Assembly (NCBI RefSeq): GCF_021117425.1
Contig: NZ_CP088298.1
Location: 2,914,001 to 2,978,000, forward strand
Direction of reading: 5' to 3'
Origin: Brevibacterium zhoupengii
GTDB lineage: Bacteria; Actinomycetota; Actinomycetes; Actinomycetales; Brevibacteriaceae
Length of the DNA: 64,000 nucleotides
The translations under genes and the position numbers were made by a program. Below the pieces are notes generated by a model. It saw nothing but the letters and a program-made list of their open reading frames with translations, was not told the DNA's origin and did no database searches. Positions 25,933 through 36,400 of the stretch are shown here, piece after piece (positions within the stretch are counted from its first letter, which is position 1; each line of letters starts with the position of its first letter).

Positions 25933-26778
25933 CTATTCTGTCATGGATTCGTCTCCGGACTCAAACCGTTCCACAACGGCGCGGTCGTGCTTGTCCAGAT
26001 CTTGGAGTTCGGCGAGCAGATCGGGCCTGACCTCGGCCGTGCGTTCGAGCCTCCGGTCTCTTCTCCACCGTGCGATCGCACGGTGGTTTCCGCTGAGCAG
26101 GATCTCTGGCACGTCTTGGCCGCGCCAGCTGGCGGGCTTCGTGTAGATGGGGTATTCGAGGAGCCCGTCCTCGTGGCTTTCCTCCGTCAGCGATTCCGGG
26201 TTGCCGATGACTCCGGGGATGAGACGGCTGACGGCTTCGATCATCACCATCGAGGCGACCTCTCCCCCGTTGAGGACATAGTCTCCGATGCTCATGGGGC
26301 GCACATCGAAATGCTCGGCCGACCAGTCGATGACCCGCTGGTCGATGCCCTCATAGCGCCCGCAGGCGAACACGATGTGCTCGGCCTCGGACAGGTCTTC
26401 GGCGATGCGCTGGTTGAACACGGGACCGGCTGGACTGGGCACAATGAGGATCGGCTTCCGGGCCGCGCCCGTCCGTGCATCGTAAGGGCTGTCCCCGTCT
26501 CCGTTTTCGGCGCCGGGCCCGCTGGCACTGTCCTCCCCTGCGGCCTGCTGCCCCTTGAGGATGTTCTCGAGGGCCAGCGCCCAGGGCTCGGCCTTCATCA
26601 CCATGCCCGCGCCGCCGCCGTAAGGTGAGTCATCGACGGTGTTGTGACGGTCGAACGTGAAGTCGCGCAGGTCATGGACGGTCAAGTCGAGCAGCCCTTG
26701 GTCGACGGCCTTGCCGATAAGTGAGAGCTGCAGCCCGGCGAGATACTCCGGGAAGATGGAGACGACGTCGATCTTCAT
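25933..26778 (-). CDS. trmD: tRNA (guanine37-N1)-methyltransferase TrmD
   Basis: A 281-residue SPOUT-family enzyme that methylates G37 to prevent frameshifting. The family blocks are [56 protein letters not shown] and [11 protein letters not shown], the last forming the SAM knot. An acidic insert of about 35 residues ([19 protein letters not shown] to TGAARKP) lies between the N-terminal domain and the knot. ATG 26778 is used; GTG 26790, overlapping the rimM stop as GTGA, is an alternative. Confidence 0.96.
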   Translation of the reverse strand: MKIDVVSIFPEYLAGLQLSLIGKAVDQGLLDLTVHDLRDFTFDRHNTVDDSPYGGGAGMVMKAEPWALALENILKGQQAAGEDSASGPGAENGDGDSPYDARTGAARKPILIVPSPAGPVFNQRIAEDLSEAEHIVFACGRYEGIDQRVIDWSAEHFDVRPMSIGDYVLNGGEVASMVMIEAVSRLIPGVIGNPESLTEESHEDGLLEYPIYTKPASWRGQDVPEILLSGNHRAIARWRRDRRLERTAEVRPDLLAELQDLDKHDRAVVERFESGDESMTE

Positions 26779-26786
26779 GCTGGCAC

Positions 26787-27287
26787 TCACGAAGCGTCGA
26801 AGAGACCGGCCGGAGGTGTGACCTTGACCCACCCGGCCTCAACATCGACCTCGGGCACGATCTCCGTGACGAAGGGAATGAGTGCCTGATGCCCGTCGAC
26901 GTGCTTCATGTGGAGCAGGTCCTGGGCGACGCCATTGGTCACATCGACGATCTCTCCGACCTGCGTCTCACCGTCGAAGACTCGGAGTCCGATGAGGTCC
27001 TCAAGGTACCAGGCATCGTTCTCGACTTCGTCCTCCTCCTGGTCGCTGAGGATCAGGGTGTTGCGGATCTCCTCGGCCCGATTGCGATCGGGAACCTCGT
27101 CGAAGGTCAGCAGCAGCCGGTCTCGGTGCCACCTCGCGGTCCGCAGCGTCAGCTCACCGATGTCGGGATCAGTGGAGTAGGTCTGCCCGGGAACGAGTCG
27201 TTCATCGGGCCGGTCCGTGCGCACCTCGACGGTGAACTCACCTTTGATGCCGTGCGGTTTGCCCAACCGGGCGATCACCGTGTCCAT
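26787..27287 (-). CDS. rimM: Ribosome maturation factor RimM
   Basis: A 166-residue 16S-processing factor that binds S19. The N-terminal beta-barrel ([19 protein letters not shown]) is followed by a PRC-barrel ([29 protein letters not shown]). ATG 27287 is preceded by GAGGAG four bases upstream; the longer frame to 27347 is not needed. It overlaps the start region of trmD. A strong terminator at 27510-27553 separates it from khpA, so it needs its own promoter within 27288-27509. Confidence 0.95.
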   Translation of the reverse strand: MDTVIARLGKPHGIKGEFTVEVRTDRPDERLVPGQTYSTDPDIGELTLRTARWHRDRLLLTFDEVPDRNRAEEIRNTLILSDQEEDEVENDAWYLEDLIGLRVFDGETQVGEIVDVTNGVAQDLLHMKHVDGHQALIPFVTEIVPEVDVEAGWVKVTPPAGLFDAS

Positions 27288-27509
27288 GCTGCTCCTCGTG
27301 TTCGTGGAAGTGCTCAAGTTCGTGTTCGTGAAGACGTAGGTTCCCATGCAGACATGGGCACGTATTCACTTCAGTCACACAGTTTAGTCCGCTGCCGTGC
27401 CTGAGCCGCATCGTGTCTGCAACACCCAGGTGCCCGCGGAAAGTGGCCTCTCCGTGACTCCGCAGTTCGCAAAAGCCTGTAAGGGAGGCGCCTGCAGAGC
27501 GGTGAATAC

Positions 27510-27553
27510 AGGAAAGGGGACACGGCGATGATTCGCCGTGTCCCCTTTCCTGA
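27510..27553 (-). terminator. Intrinsic terminator after khpA
   Basis: A perfect 19-bp stem (27510-27528 with 27535-27553) with a 6-base loop, beginning nine bases after the khpA stop. On the minus strand the distal arm ends CCCCTTTCCTG. It is one of the longest perfect stems in the window. Confidence 0.88.
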
Positions 27554-27561
27554 TGAAGGTG

Positions 27562-27792
27562 TTACGCCTCGATGAGGTCCACTCGCACCGACTCGCGGCC
27601 GGCAAGAGAGTTGATCACGGTGCGCAGAGCCTTTGCGGTTCTCCCTGCGCGACCGATGACACGACCGAGGTCTTCGGGGTGAACCCGGACCTCAAGCGTG
27701 GTCCCGCGCTGTGACGAGCGGGATCGAACTGCAACATCGTCTGGATGATCGACGATGCCGCGGACCAGGTGTTCGAGCGAATCAGCCAACAT
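27562..27792 (-). CDS. khpA: KH-domain RNA-binding protein KhpA (YlqC)
   Basis: A 76-residue single KH domain: TLEVRVHPEDLGRVIGRAGRTAKALRTVI contains the GxxG-type loop (GRAG). KhpA with KhpB binds many RNAs and affects cell division in other Gram-positives; partner KhpB is not in the window. It starts one base after the rpsP stop (ATG 27792), so it is coupled to rpsP. Confidence 0.95.
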   Translation of the reverse strand: MLADSLEHLVRGIVDHPDDVAVRSRSSQRGTTLEVRVHPEDLGRVIGRAGRTAKALRTVINSLAGRESVRVDLIEA

Positions 27793-27793
27793 G

Positions 27794-28210
27794 TCAGGCT
27801 TCAGCGCTCTCTTCGGAAGCAGCAGGTGCAGCTTCTTCAGCAGCCTTGTCCGAACCCTTAGGGGTGATAGCTTCCTTGATGACGGAGCCAGCGGTGGGAG
27901 CCACGTAGGCTTCCTTCTCCGGCTGCGGCTTCACAGTGTTGACTGCTTCGCCGACGCCGGTGTGCTTCTGCCAGTCACCGGTGAGCTTGAGCAGGTTGCG
28001 AACCTGATCGGTCGGCTGAGCGCCGACGGAGAGCCAGTGCTGTGCACGCTCCGAATCGATCTCAATGACCGAAGGGTTGCGTGTCGGGTGGTAGATGCCG
28101 ATCTGTTCGATGGCCTTACCATCACGACGTGTACGCGAATCAGCGACAACGACGCGGTAGAACGGTGCACGGATCTTGCCCATGCGGGTCAAACGAATTT
28201 TGACTGCCAC
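27794..28210 (-). CDS. rpsP: 30S ribosomal protein S16
   Basis: A 138-residue protein: the core [26 protein letters not shown] to [11 protein letters not shown] is typical S16; the last 50 residues are an Ala/Glu-rich tail seen in actinobacterial S16. GTG 28210 is chosen because AAGGAG lies nine bases upstream and it restores the canonical N-terminus; the frame open to 28345 is not supported. It leads the rpsP-khpA unit. Confidence 0.97.
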   Translation of the reverse strand: MAVKIRLTRMGKIRAPFYRVVVADSRTRRDGKAIEQIGIYHPTRNPSVIEIDSERAQHWLSVGAQPTDQVRNLLKLTGDWQKHTGVGEAVNTVKPQPEKEAYVAPTAGSVIKEAITPKGSDKAAEEAAPAASEESAEA

Positions 28211-28370
28211 TTTAGTGGTGTCTCCTTTTGTCTTTAAGTTGCACAGAGGTCCCAGAAGAATCGTGGGGTTGATCTGCCGGAATCTGTGACCTGGACTATC
28301 ACTCCGGGGCGGAAGAGAGGGCCCGCACCGGTAGCAAAAGTACAAGAGTCAATTGTGCCAGAAAGCCCTA

Positions 28371-29978
28371 TTACTTTCCACCTGGGAACATTCCCCCGAA
28401 GCCCTTGGGCAGATTCTTCATATCGAACTCTTCGTCACCGTCGAGATCGACTCCCCCGAAGGCCGAGCCGACCGGGTCTTTCGTCTTGCCGGCCTTCTTG
28501 TCTTCAAGCGCCTGAGCCTGCTGTGCGCGCTTGGCGGGGTTGCCCGACTGACCGCCCTTGCGGCCCTTCTTCTTGCCCACGGCCTTCTTCTTGCGGTTGG
28601 CTCCGCCACCGGGCATCGAACCCATGCCGGGCATACCGCCCATACCCGGCATGCCGCCTCCGCCCGGCATACCGCCGCCACGGGTCATTCCGCGCATCAT
28701 CTTCTGTGCCTGTGTGAACCGCTCCATGAGCTGGTTGACCGCGGTCACCGTGGTGCCGGCACCCTTGGCGATGCGCGCACGGCGTGATCCGTTGAGGATC
28801 TTCGGGTTGGTGCGCTCTGCCGGAGTCATCGACCGGACGATGGCCTCGACCCGGTCGACTTCGCGCTCGTCGAAGTTCTCAAGCTGATCTTTGTACTGGC
28901 TCATGCCGGGCATCATGCCCAGCATCTTCTTCATCGAGCCCATCTTCTTCAGGCCCGACATCTGAGTCAGGAAGTCATTGAGATCGAAGTCCTCACCGGC
29001 TTCGACCTTCTTCTGGAGCTTCGCCGTCTCCTTCTCATCGAAGTTCTTCTCGGCCTGCTCGATGAGGGTCATGATGTCGCCCATGTCGAGGATCCGGTCA
29101 GCCATCCGGTCGGGATGGAACTGTTCGAACTCCTTCATCGACTCACCAGTCGAGGCGAACATGATCGGCTTCCCGGTCACCTCGGCGACGGACAGCGCGG
29201 CACCGCCGCGTGAGTCACCATCGAGCTTCGAGAGCACGACACCGGTGAAGTCGACACCTTCGAGGAAGGCCTCGGCGGTCTTCACCGCATCCTGACCGAT
29301 CATCGCGTCGATGACGAAGAGGACCTCATCCGGGTTGACCGCGGAACGGATGTCCGCGGCCTGCTGCATGAGCTCTTCGTCGATGCCGAGTCGACCGGCG
29401 GTGTCGACGATGACGACGTCGTGGAGCTTGGCCTTAGCGACCTCGAGTGAATCTGTGGCCACCTGCACCGGGTTGCCGACGCCGTTGCCGGGTTCGGGTG
29501 CGTAGACGAAGGCGCCCGCACGTTCGCCGACGATCTCGAGCTGGTTGACCGCGTTCGGACGCTGCAGGTCGGCTGCCACGAGCATCGGGCGGTGGCCTTC
29601 GGACTTCAGCCAATAGGCGAGCTTACCGGCCAAGGTGGTCTTACCCGCACCCTGCAGACCGGCGAGCATGATGACCGTGGGTGGTCGTTTCGCGTAGTTG
29701 AGGCGACGGGTCTCCCCGCCGAGGATGCCGACCAACTCATCGTTGACGACCTTGACGACCTGCTGGCCCGGGTTCAGAGCGCCCGAGACCTCTTCGGACA
29801 GGGCCCGCTCGCGGATGCGTCCGGTGAACGCACGGACGACGGGCAGGGCGACGTCGGCGTCCAGAAGGGCACGACGGATCTCGCGGATGGTGCCATCCAC
29901 ATCGGCTTCGGACAGCCGGCCCTTGCCGCGCAAGTTCTTGAACGTCGCGGTGAGCCTGTCGGAAAGAGAATTAAACAC
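28371..29978 (-). CDS. ffh: Signal recognition particle protein Ffh
   Basis: A 535-residue SRP54 GTPase that escorts nascent membrane proteins to FtsY. N domain about 1-95, G domain with P-loop GLQGAGKT (107-114), DTAGRLGIDEEL and TKLDGDSRGGAAL, and a Met-rich M domain (LNDFLTQM onward) ending in a Gly/Met/Pro tract (GGGMPGGGGMPGMGGMPGMG). The C-terminal tail after this tract is Lys-rich and lineage-specific. GTG 29978 with AAGAAGG upstream is preferred to TTG 29984. Confidence 0.97.
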   Translation of the reverse strand: MFNSLSDRLTATFKNLRGKGRLSEADVDGTIREIRRALLDADVALPVVRAFTGRIRERALSEEVSGALNPGQQVVKVVNDELVGILGGETRRLNYAKRPPTVIMLAGLQGAGKTTLAGKLAYWLKSEGHRPMLVAADLQRPNAVNQLEIVGERAGAFVYAPEPGNGVGNPVQVATDSLEVAKAKLHDVVIVDTAGRLGIDEELMQQAADIRSAVNPDEVLFVIDAMIGQDAVKTAEAFLEGVDFTGVVLSKLDGDSRGGAALSVAEVTGKPIMFASTGESMKEFEQFHPDRMADRILDMGDIMTLIEQAEKNFDEKETAKLQKKVEAGEDFDLNDFLTQMSGLKKMGSMKKMLGMMPGMSQYKDQLENFDEREVDRVEAIVRSMTPAERTNPKILNGSRRARIAKGAGTTVTAVNQLMERFTQAQKMMRGMTRGGGMPGGGGMPGMGGMPGMGSMPGGGANRKKKAVGKKKGRKGGQSGNPAKRAQQAQALEDKKAGKTKDPVGSAFGGVDLDGDEEFDMKNLPKGFGGMFPGGK

Positions 29979-30113
29979 GTACAAGCCTTCTTCACGATAA
30001 TTGGTCGACTCCCTAGCCTAACAACTCACCGGTGTCCGACTGAAACCGAGAAAGCTGGGAAAGCGCCCACAACCGGCACCCTGACAGGTCCGGTCGTGAG
30101 CGCTTCCACCGCT

Positions 30114-31334
30114 TCAGCGAAACGAGTAGGCCTGCTCCGCGTGCTCGAATGCGTCGATGCCTGCCAGTTCGTCGCGGGGATCGATGCGCAGTCCCATGGT
30201 CGCGCGCAGGACGAGCGCGATGACCAGCGTGACGGCTCCCGCGAAGAGGAGCGCGACCAGGGTTGCCACGATCTGTGCCCCGAGGAGTCCGAATCCCCCG
30301 CCGTGGAAGAGACCTGCCGGCGAGTCGGCGCTCGGGACCGCGAAGAGACCGATCATCACAGTGCCGATGACTCCGGCGACGAGGTGGACGCCGACGACAT
30401 CGAGAGCATCGTCGTAGCGCAGACGGTTCTTCGCTTCGACCGCCAGCACTGCACCCGCACCTGCGGCGATTCCGATGATGATGGCCGCATAGGGTTCGAC
30501 ATTGGCGCAGGCCGGTGTGATGGCCACCAGACCGGCGATGGCACCGGAGACGCTGCCGATGCTGCTGGGACGGGTGGCGCGGATCCGTTCGATCGCGATC
30601 CAGGTGACCAGTCCTGCAGCGGGTGCGACCAGGGTGTTGATCCAGATCAGACCCGCCTGCTCGATCGTCGAGGCGGCTCCCCCGTTGAATCCGAACCACC
30701 CGAACCACAGCAGTGCGGCACCGAGGACGGTGATCGGGATGTTGTGCGGTTTGTGAGGTGTGGAGAACCGGGCCCGACGACCCATGACGACGACCAGCAC
30801 GAGGGCGGAGACTCCCGCGTTGACGTGCACGACGGTACCGCCTGCGAAGTCGATCGCGGTCCCCACCGCGCTGCCGATCGCTCCGGACTCGCTGAGCAGT
30901 CCATCGCCCCAGACCATGAACGCCAGGGGGCAGTACACGAACGTGACCCACAGTCCGGCGAAGACCAGCCAGGTGGAGAACTTGGCGCGATCGGCCACGG
31001 CACCGGCGATCAGGGCGATCGCAATCATGGCGAAGGTGGATCCGTAGCCGATGGAGATCAGGGTCTCGGGTTGGCTGCTGACCGCCTCGGCGAGGCCGAT
31101 CTGGGACAGCGGATTGCCGAAGATTCCCAGCACGGAGTCACCGGAGCTCAGCCCATATCCGAAGAGGACCCAGACGAGTCCGCCCACGGCCATGGCGGAG
31201 AAGACCATCATCATCATGTTGATGCTCGAGGTGATTCGCGTCATTCCGCCGTAGAAGAAGGCGACCCCGGGTGTCATGAGCAGGACCAGACCTGCCGCGA
31301 TCATCATCCACACACTTGTTGCATCGAGTTCCAT
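30114..31334 (-). CDS. amt: Ammonium transporter Amt
   Basis: A 406-residue protein with 11 predicted membrane segments. Family signatures: MTPGVAFFYGGMTR near the N-terminus, FAGGTVVHVNAGVSALV (first pore His) and DVVGVHLVAGVIGT (second pore His, about two thirds along). The conduction His pair and the phenylalanine gate region are in place. It usually partners a PII protein (glnB/glnK) and glnD, but neither is adjacent here. The leader contains overlapping dyads at 31385-31403. Confidence 0.94.
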   Translation of the reverse strand: MELDATSVWMMIAAGLVLLMTPGVAFFYGGMTRITSSINMMMMVFSAMAVGGLVWVLFGYGLSSGDSVLGIFGNPLSQIGLAEAVSSQPETLISIGYGSTFAMIAIALIAGAVADRAKFSTWLVFAGLWVTFVYCPLAFMVWGDGLLSESGAIGSAVGTAIDFAGGTVVHVNAGVSALVLVVVMGRRARFSTPHKPHNIPITVLGAALLWFGWFGFNGGAASTIEQAGLIWINTLVAPAAGLVTWIAIERIRATRPSSIGSVSGAIAGLVAITPACANVEPYAAIIIGIAAGAGAVLAVEAKNRLRYDDALDVVGVHLVAGVIGTVMIGLFAVPSADSPAGLFHGGGFGLLGAQIVATLVALLFAGAVTLVIALVLRATMGLRIDPRDELAGIDAFEHAEQAYSFR

Positions 31335-31384
31335 GTTGTCACTTCCACGTCATTGCCGGCTCCGGGTCGAGCCGAACAATGACA

Positions 31385-31403
31385 GTGTCTATGACACATG
31401 TCA
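31385..31403. promoter_or_regulatory. Overlapping dyads upstream of amt
   Basis: GTGTC-TAT-GACAC (31385-31397) overlaps TGACA-CA-TGTCA (31392-31403), 51-69 bases before the amt start. It could be a nitrogen-regulator operator; I do not see a clean GlnR or AmtR consensus. Confidence 0.3.
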
Positions 31404-31509
31404 CCATAGTGAGTCAGTGATGTTTCCAGCATGTGACACGGGCGCTCTCACGCTGGAATATTGCTGAATTCTCCAGTGGAGACGATAGCCTCTCTGCGAC
31501 GAGGCGAAC

Positions 31510-32652
31510 TCAGTCGAGGAGCGCGTCGACGAATCCCTCAGCGGTGAATGGGGCCAGATCATCAGCGCCCTCACCGAGGCCGATGAGTTTGACAGGAACT
31601 CCGAGCTCGCGCTGGACTGCCACGACGATTCCGCCCTTGGCCGTGCCGTCGAGCTTAGTGAGCACGATGCCGGTGATGTTGACCGCCTCGGCGAAGACCT
31701 TCGCCTGCTGCATTCCGTTCTGACCGGTCGTGGCGTCGAGGACGAGAAGCACCTCGTCGATCTCGTGCCCCTCACCCAGGGGACGAGTCGCGACACGCTT
31801 GACCTTGCCGAGCTCGTCCATCAGGCCGATCTTGTTCTGCAGACGTCCGGCCGTGTCGATGAGGACGACGTCGGTGTTCTCCGATTTGCCTCGTTCGACG
31901 GCGGAGTAGGCCACGGAGGCGGGATCTGCACCCTCCTCACCGCGGACGGTCTCGACTCCGACGCGTCCGCCCCAGGTGGACAGCTGCTCGGCAGCGGCGG
32001 CGCGGAACGTATCGGCCGCCCCCAGGAGCACACTCTGGTCTTCGGCGACGAGCACGCGGGCGATCTTGCCCACGGTCGTGGTCTTGCCGGCCCCGTTGAC
32101 GCCGACCACGAGCATCACTGCCGGGTCGTCACCGGTGCCCGAGACCGCAAGCTCACGGTCCATGGTGGGATCAACCAGTTTGATGAGCTCCTCGCGCAGC
32201 AGTCCTCTGACCTCTTCGGGTTCGCGGGTGCCGAGGACCTTGACGCGTTCACGCAGTCGGTCGACGAGCTCGGTGGTCGGATCGACTCCGACGTCGGCGA
32301 GGATGAGCGTGTCTTCTATCTCCTCCCACGTCGATTCGTCGAGCGTGTCTCGCGACAGCAGGCTGAGCAGTCCCCGCCCCAGACCGGAGTTGGACTTCGC
32401 CAGGCGTTCGCGGAGACGAACGAGTCGGTTCGCGGGTTCGGTGGGAACCTCGGAACCGCGAGTCGCCTCCTTCTCCTTGGCGACCGCCTCGGAGATGTCG
32501 TCGATCTTGAGTTCGCCGGTGACATCGGCGTCGATGCTGCGCCGGTCGCGCAGCCCCTTCCGCTTCGCGTTGACGCGCAGCGTGAAGCCCAGCCCGACAA
32601 CGAGTATGAAGACGATGGCTGCGACGATGAGCAATACGATCGGCTGATCCAT
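31510..32652 (-). CDS. ftsY: SRP receptor FtsY
   Basis: A 380-residue GTPase docking SRP-ribosome complexes at the membrane. Unusually for FtsY there is a clear N-terminal membrane helix (VLLIVAAIVFILVVGLGF, about 6-23), as in actinobacterial FtsY. NG domain: GVNGAGKTTTVGKIA, DTAGRLQNKIGLMDEL and LTKLDGTAKGG. ATG 32652 is preceded by AAAGGAGG. It lies between smc and ffh. Confidence 0.97.
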   Translation of the reverse strand: MDQPIVLLIVAAIVFILVVGLGFTLRVNAKRKGLRDRRSIDADVTGELKIDDISEAVAKEKEATRGSEVPTEPANRLVRLRERLAKSNSGLGRGLLSLLSRDTLDESTWEEIEDTLILADVGVDPTTELVDRLRERVKVLGTREPEEVRGLLREELIKLVDPTMDRELAVSGTGDDPAVMLVVGVNGAGKTTTVGKIARVLVAEDQSVLLGAADTFRAAAAEQLSTWGGRVGVETVRGEEGADPASVAYSAVERGKSENTDVVLIDTAGRLQNKIGLMDELGKVKRVATRPLGEGHEIDEVLLVLDATTGQNGMQQAKVFAEAVNITGIVLTKLDGTAKGGIVVAVQRELGVPVKLIGLGEGADDLAPFTAEGFVDALLD

Positions 32653-32833
32653 TGACGTACGTCCTCCTTTGAGTACCTTTGCGAGCCCCACGTTCTCACG
32701 CGGCGGCTGCCGGCCAAGGGTGCAGTCCCGGTTCCGTTGCGCGCATCAGCCCAAGGCCGTTGACACGTTCCGGTGGCCCGCACCCCAGCACCCCGCTGTC
32801 TCGGGGCGCGTGTGATGATGTCGTGTTGTCCGG

Positions 32834-33235
32834 TCAGGAACCTCGGCTGCCGAAGAGCAGACCGGCTGTGGTTCTCCACCCGGTGCCGGATTCCGGGATC
32901 TTCCAATGGCGGGTGCGCGGCCTCACCGTCAGCAGAGACGGCGCTGCGTGCCGGCGCGGCTGCGGCCTGAGCACGTAGGAGTGGTCTCGGATCGCGGTGA
33001 CGGCAGCCTGTTCCCGAGTTGCCAGGTGGGAGGTGCCGTCATCATGTCCGAAGAATTCGTGGACCTCGTCGTCATACCCGGTCCATTGGCCCGGCAGACG
33101 AAACCGCTGCACATCTGAGGAGTACTTCAGGCGACCTTCGGCCCTCAGCCCCGGCAGTGCGACGAGGAGCACGACGATGAGGGCGAGCGCGAACGATACG
33201 GCGAGTCCGACGATGACGACGAGTACTGCATTCAT
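32834..33235 (-). CDS. Small hypothetical membrane protein between smc and ftsY
   Basis: A 133-residue protein with one long N-terminal membrane helix (about 3-30, VLVVIVGLAVSFALALIVVLLVALPG) and a soluble, mildly basic remainder with repeated Arg/His. No family recognised. Two antisense frames cover the same stretch, but the hydrophobic helix, codon use and position in the smc-ftsY gap favour this strand. The ribosome site is weak (GGTGA). Moderate confidence that it is expressed. Confidence 0.6.
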   Translation of the reverse strand: MNAVLVVIVGLAVSFALALIVVLLVALPGLRAEGRLKYSSDVQRFRLPGQWTGYDDEVHEFFGHDDGTSHLATREQAAVTAIRDHSYVLRPQPRRHAAPSLLTVRPRTRHWKIPESGTGWRTTAGLLFGSRGS

Positions 33236-33434
33236 GCTCGCGAGTCACCTCGTGATTCAGCCGGCTCGGCCATGGACGTCCCGCTCCTCAAGGTTTTCGA
33301 CAATGTTTCCCTGTGCTCAAGTCTATCGTCCCAACACACGACATTTGTGCTCAGGGTCCGTGAGCCTGGTGGAGAATTTCCTGGGACTCCCCTGGACATC
33401 CCTGCCGAATCGGCGTCTCGCGAAAGGCCGCCGA

Positions 33435-36400
33435 TCATGGGATCCGCTGCGAGATGACCTTCGACACACCGTCCCCGTGCATCGTCACCCCGTAGAGAGC
33501 GTCGGCGATCTCCATCGTTCGCTTCTGGTGGGTGATCACGATGAGCTGCGAGGAATCCTGCAGCTCCTCGAACACGGTCAGCAGGCGGGACAGGTTGAGG
33601 TCGTCAAGGGCCGCCTCGACCTCGTCCATGACGTAGAACGGGCTGGGTCTGGCCTTGAAGATCGCCACCAGCATAGCCACGGCGACCAGTGATCGCTCTC
33701 CGCCGGAGAGCAGCGACAGCCGCTTGACCTTCTTGCCTGCCGGCCGGGCGTGGACATCGACGCCGGTCGTGAGCATGTCATCGGGGTCGGTCAGGCTCAG
33801 GGAACCCTCACCGCCGGGGAACAGTCGGGAGAAGATGTCCTCGAACTCCCGCGCAGTGTCCGCATAGGCTTCGGCGAAGACCCGTTCGACGTGCCGGTCG
33901 ACCTCGTCGACGAGCTTCATCAGGTCCTTCCTCGAAGTCTCGATATCGGTGATCTGCTTTTCGAGGAACTGGTGCCGTTCTTTGAGCGCCTCGTACTCCT
34001 CGAGCGCCAGCGGGTTGACTGTTCCGATGCGTTTGAGTGCGGCAGTCGCCTGCTTGTGTCTCTTCTCCACCTCGGCCCGCACATAGGGTCGTTCCTCTTC
34101 GTCCTCACCGAACGCGGGAACCGGAGTGTGGGGACCGTAGAGTTCGACCAGCCGCTCCAAGCTCAGACCAGTCTCCTCCCCTGCCCGGTTCTCGATCTCC
34201 TCGAGTTTGAGTCGAAATCGTTCCTTCGCGAGTTCGGCTTCGGCCGCGGCATCTTTGAGTCGCTGCAGCTCTGTGCGCGTGGTGCCCAATTCCTCGCCGA
34301 GGTGGCCCTTCTCCTCTCGCATCTGCCCGCGCTCTTCGACGAGCACCTGGATCTGGGATGCCAGTTCGGTCACCGTCGTCTCCGCGAGCCCCGTCGCGTT
34401 CTGCGCGGTCTCGACGATGAGCAGCGCAGAGGCGGCGGACCGCTTCTTGCGGGCGATCGTCCGCTGCGTCTGTTCGCGTGCGCTTTCTTCAGCCGCCGCC
34501 TGTCTCAGCAGGGAGTCGACTCTGTCGGAGAGGAATCGTGCTCGGTCAGTGGCTGCCTTGTGGCTGATGCGGGTCTCGATGACGTCTTCGGAGGATTGCG
34601 AGACCTGCCGGCTCAGCTCATCGCGGTCGGTGGTGTCGACGACTTCTTCGACGTCTCCTGCTCCGGCGAGGGCGGATTCGGCAGCGCGGGCATCACGTTC
34701 GGCAGTCTCCAATCGTGTCGCGAGCTCCACCTCGTTGTCCTTGGCCCGCTGCAGGCGGGTTTGGGCTGTGGTGATGTCGCTCGCTATTCGCGATACCTCC
34801 TCGCCTGCGGCCATGATCGCCGCGTCCGAGGAATGCAGCTTCTCAAGTGCCGCGGCGGCCACGGTCTTAGCCTCGGCGAGCTTCGCGGCGACCTGGTCGA
34901 TGTCGGTCTCGACTCCGCTGTGAGTTGTCTGCAGTTCAGAGATGGAGGCATGGGTGTCTTCGAGCGCGGTCTGCGAGGCCAAGCGGGTCCCCGAGGCGGT
35001 GCGTGCCCGACTGACGCGTGTCGCGGTCACGATCTCCCCGTGGATGGTCACGGCGGTGAGTTCGGGATGGGCGTCGATGATGGACAGTGCGCTGCCGGCA
35101 TCATCGACGCACACGACCGTCTCCAGTGCAGCGTTGAGGAGCTGAGTCAGTTCAGGGACGTCGCTGCTGACAACCTCGGTCAGCCACCGCACCGTCGATT
35201 TTCCCTCGGCTGAGCCGGTGAGCGTGGGCAGTGCCCGCGGCGTGGTCATGGTCTCGGCAGTCGGGTTCGCGCCCTTTCCGGCACTGGTCTTGCCCGCACC
35301 GGACTTGCCTGCCGCTCCCCCGCGTGACCCCGCACCGGCTGTCGAGCCGCTGGTCGCACCGGTGGGGATCGTGAGGTGGACGTTCGTGTCCTCGCCGAGG
35401 TGGTCGAGGACCGTCAGCGCCACCTGCCCGGAGTCGACGAGCACACCGGAGACCGTGTTCGACAGGGCAGCGGCCACGGCCATCTCGAATCCGGTGGCCA
35501 CGCTCAGTCGTTCTGTCACCGCCGAGCCGACACCCGGCAGATCGGCGTTGAGGATGTCTTCGAGGTCAGCTTCCAAGGCTGTGCCGAGTGACAGTGCTTC
35601 GGCCCTGGCCTGCGCCGAGGCCAACTCCGAGGCCGTCTTCGCCTTCTTCGCGCGCAGGGCCTCGAGCTCGGTCTCCAACACAGTCGCAGCCTCATTGGCA
35701 GATTCGTATTCCGTGTCGAGTTCGGACTCCCCGGCTTCGACTCCTTCGACGGCGGCCTCGGCTGTGGCCAGTTCATCGCGGCGCTCGGCGATGCGGGCCG
35801 TCGCGGTGTCGATCTCCGTCCGGTTGGCTTCGATTCGTGCAGTGAGGTCGCTGATGCGCTCACGTGCTTGGGAGCTCTTCGACTGCAGGGCCGACCGGTT
35901 CTTGATCGCCTCGGTGATGGCCAGCTGTGCCGCCTTGACCTCGTCATCGGCCTTCTTCAGCGCCAGGGCGAGCTCTTCCTTGCGCATCTGACTGCGATCC
36001 AGAGCCGCCGCGGATTCCTCCACCGCTGTCTCCGCGGCACCGAGCTCTTCCCGATGATGCTCTGCCTGAGTCCTCAGCTCTTCCGGCGATTTCGATTCCC
36101 GCCTCCCCAGGCTGGCCACTTCGGAGAGCAGGTGTGCACGTTTGTCCTCGGCGCGCTGGGCGATCCCTTTGGCCCGCACGATCTGGGTCTGGGTACGTGA
36201 TTCTGCGGTGCGCAGGTCCTCGAGTTCGGCGTCGAGTGTCCCCAGTCGTGATTCGATCTCCTGCAGCCGCTCTTCGGTGCGGGAGCGGCGATGTTCGAGG
36301 TCGCTGATGCGATCGCCGCCGCCCTCGCCGCCAGCGCTGGCCGTCGAGGCCAGGGAGGCCTGCAGGCGCACGGTGTCATCGGCGAGCAGCCGTGCGGTGG

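Noticed and set aside
29592-31382. A 596-residue plus-strand frame over ffh and amt
   Set aside because: Antisense to two conserved genes; composition rich in Asp/Gly/His/Arg as expected of a shadow.
31335-31509. A GlnR or AmtR box upstream of amt
   Set aside because: Dyads are present, but neither consensus is met well enough to name the regulator.
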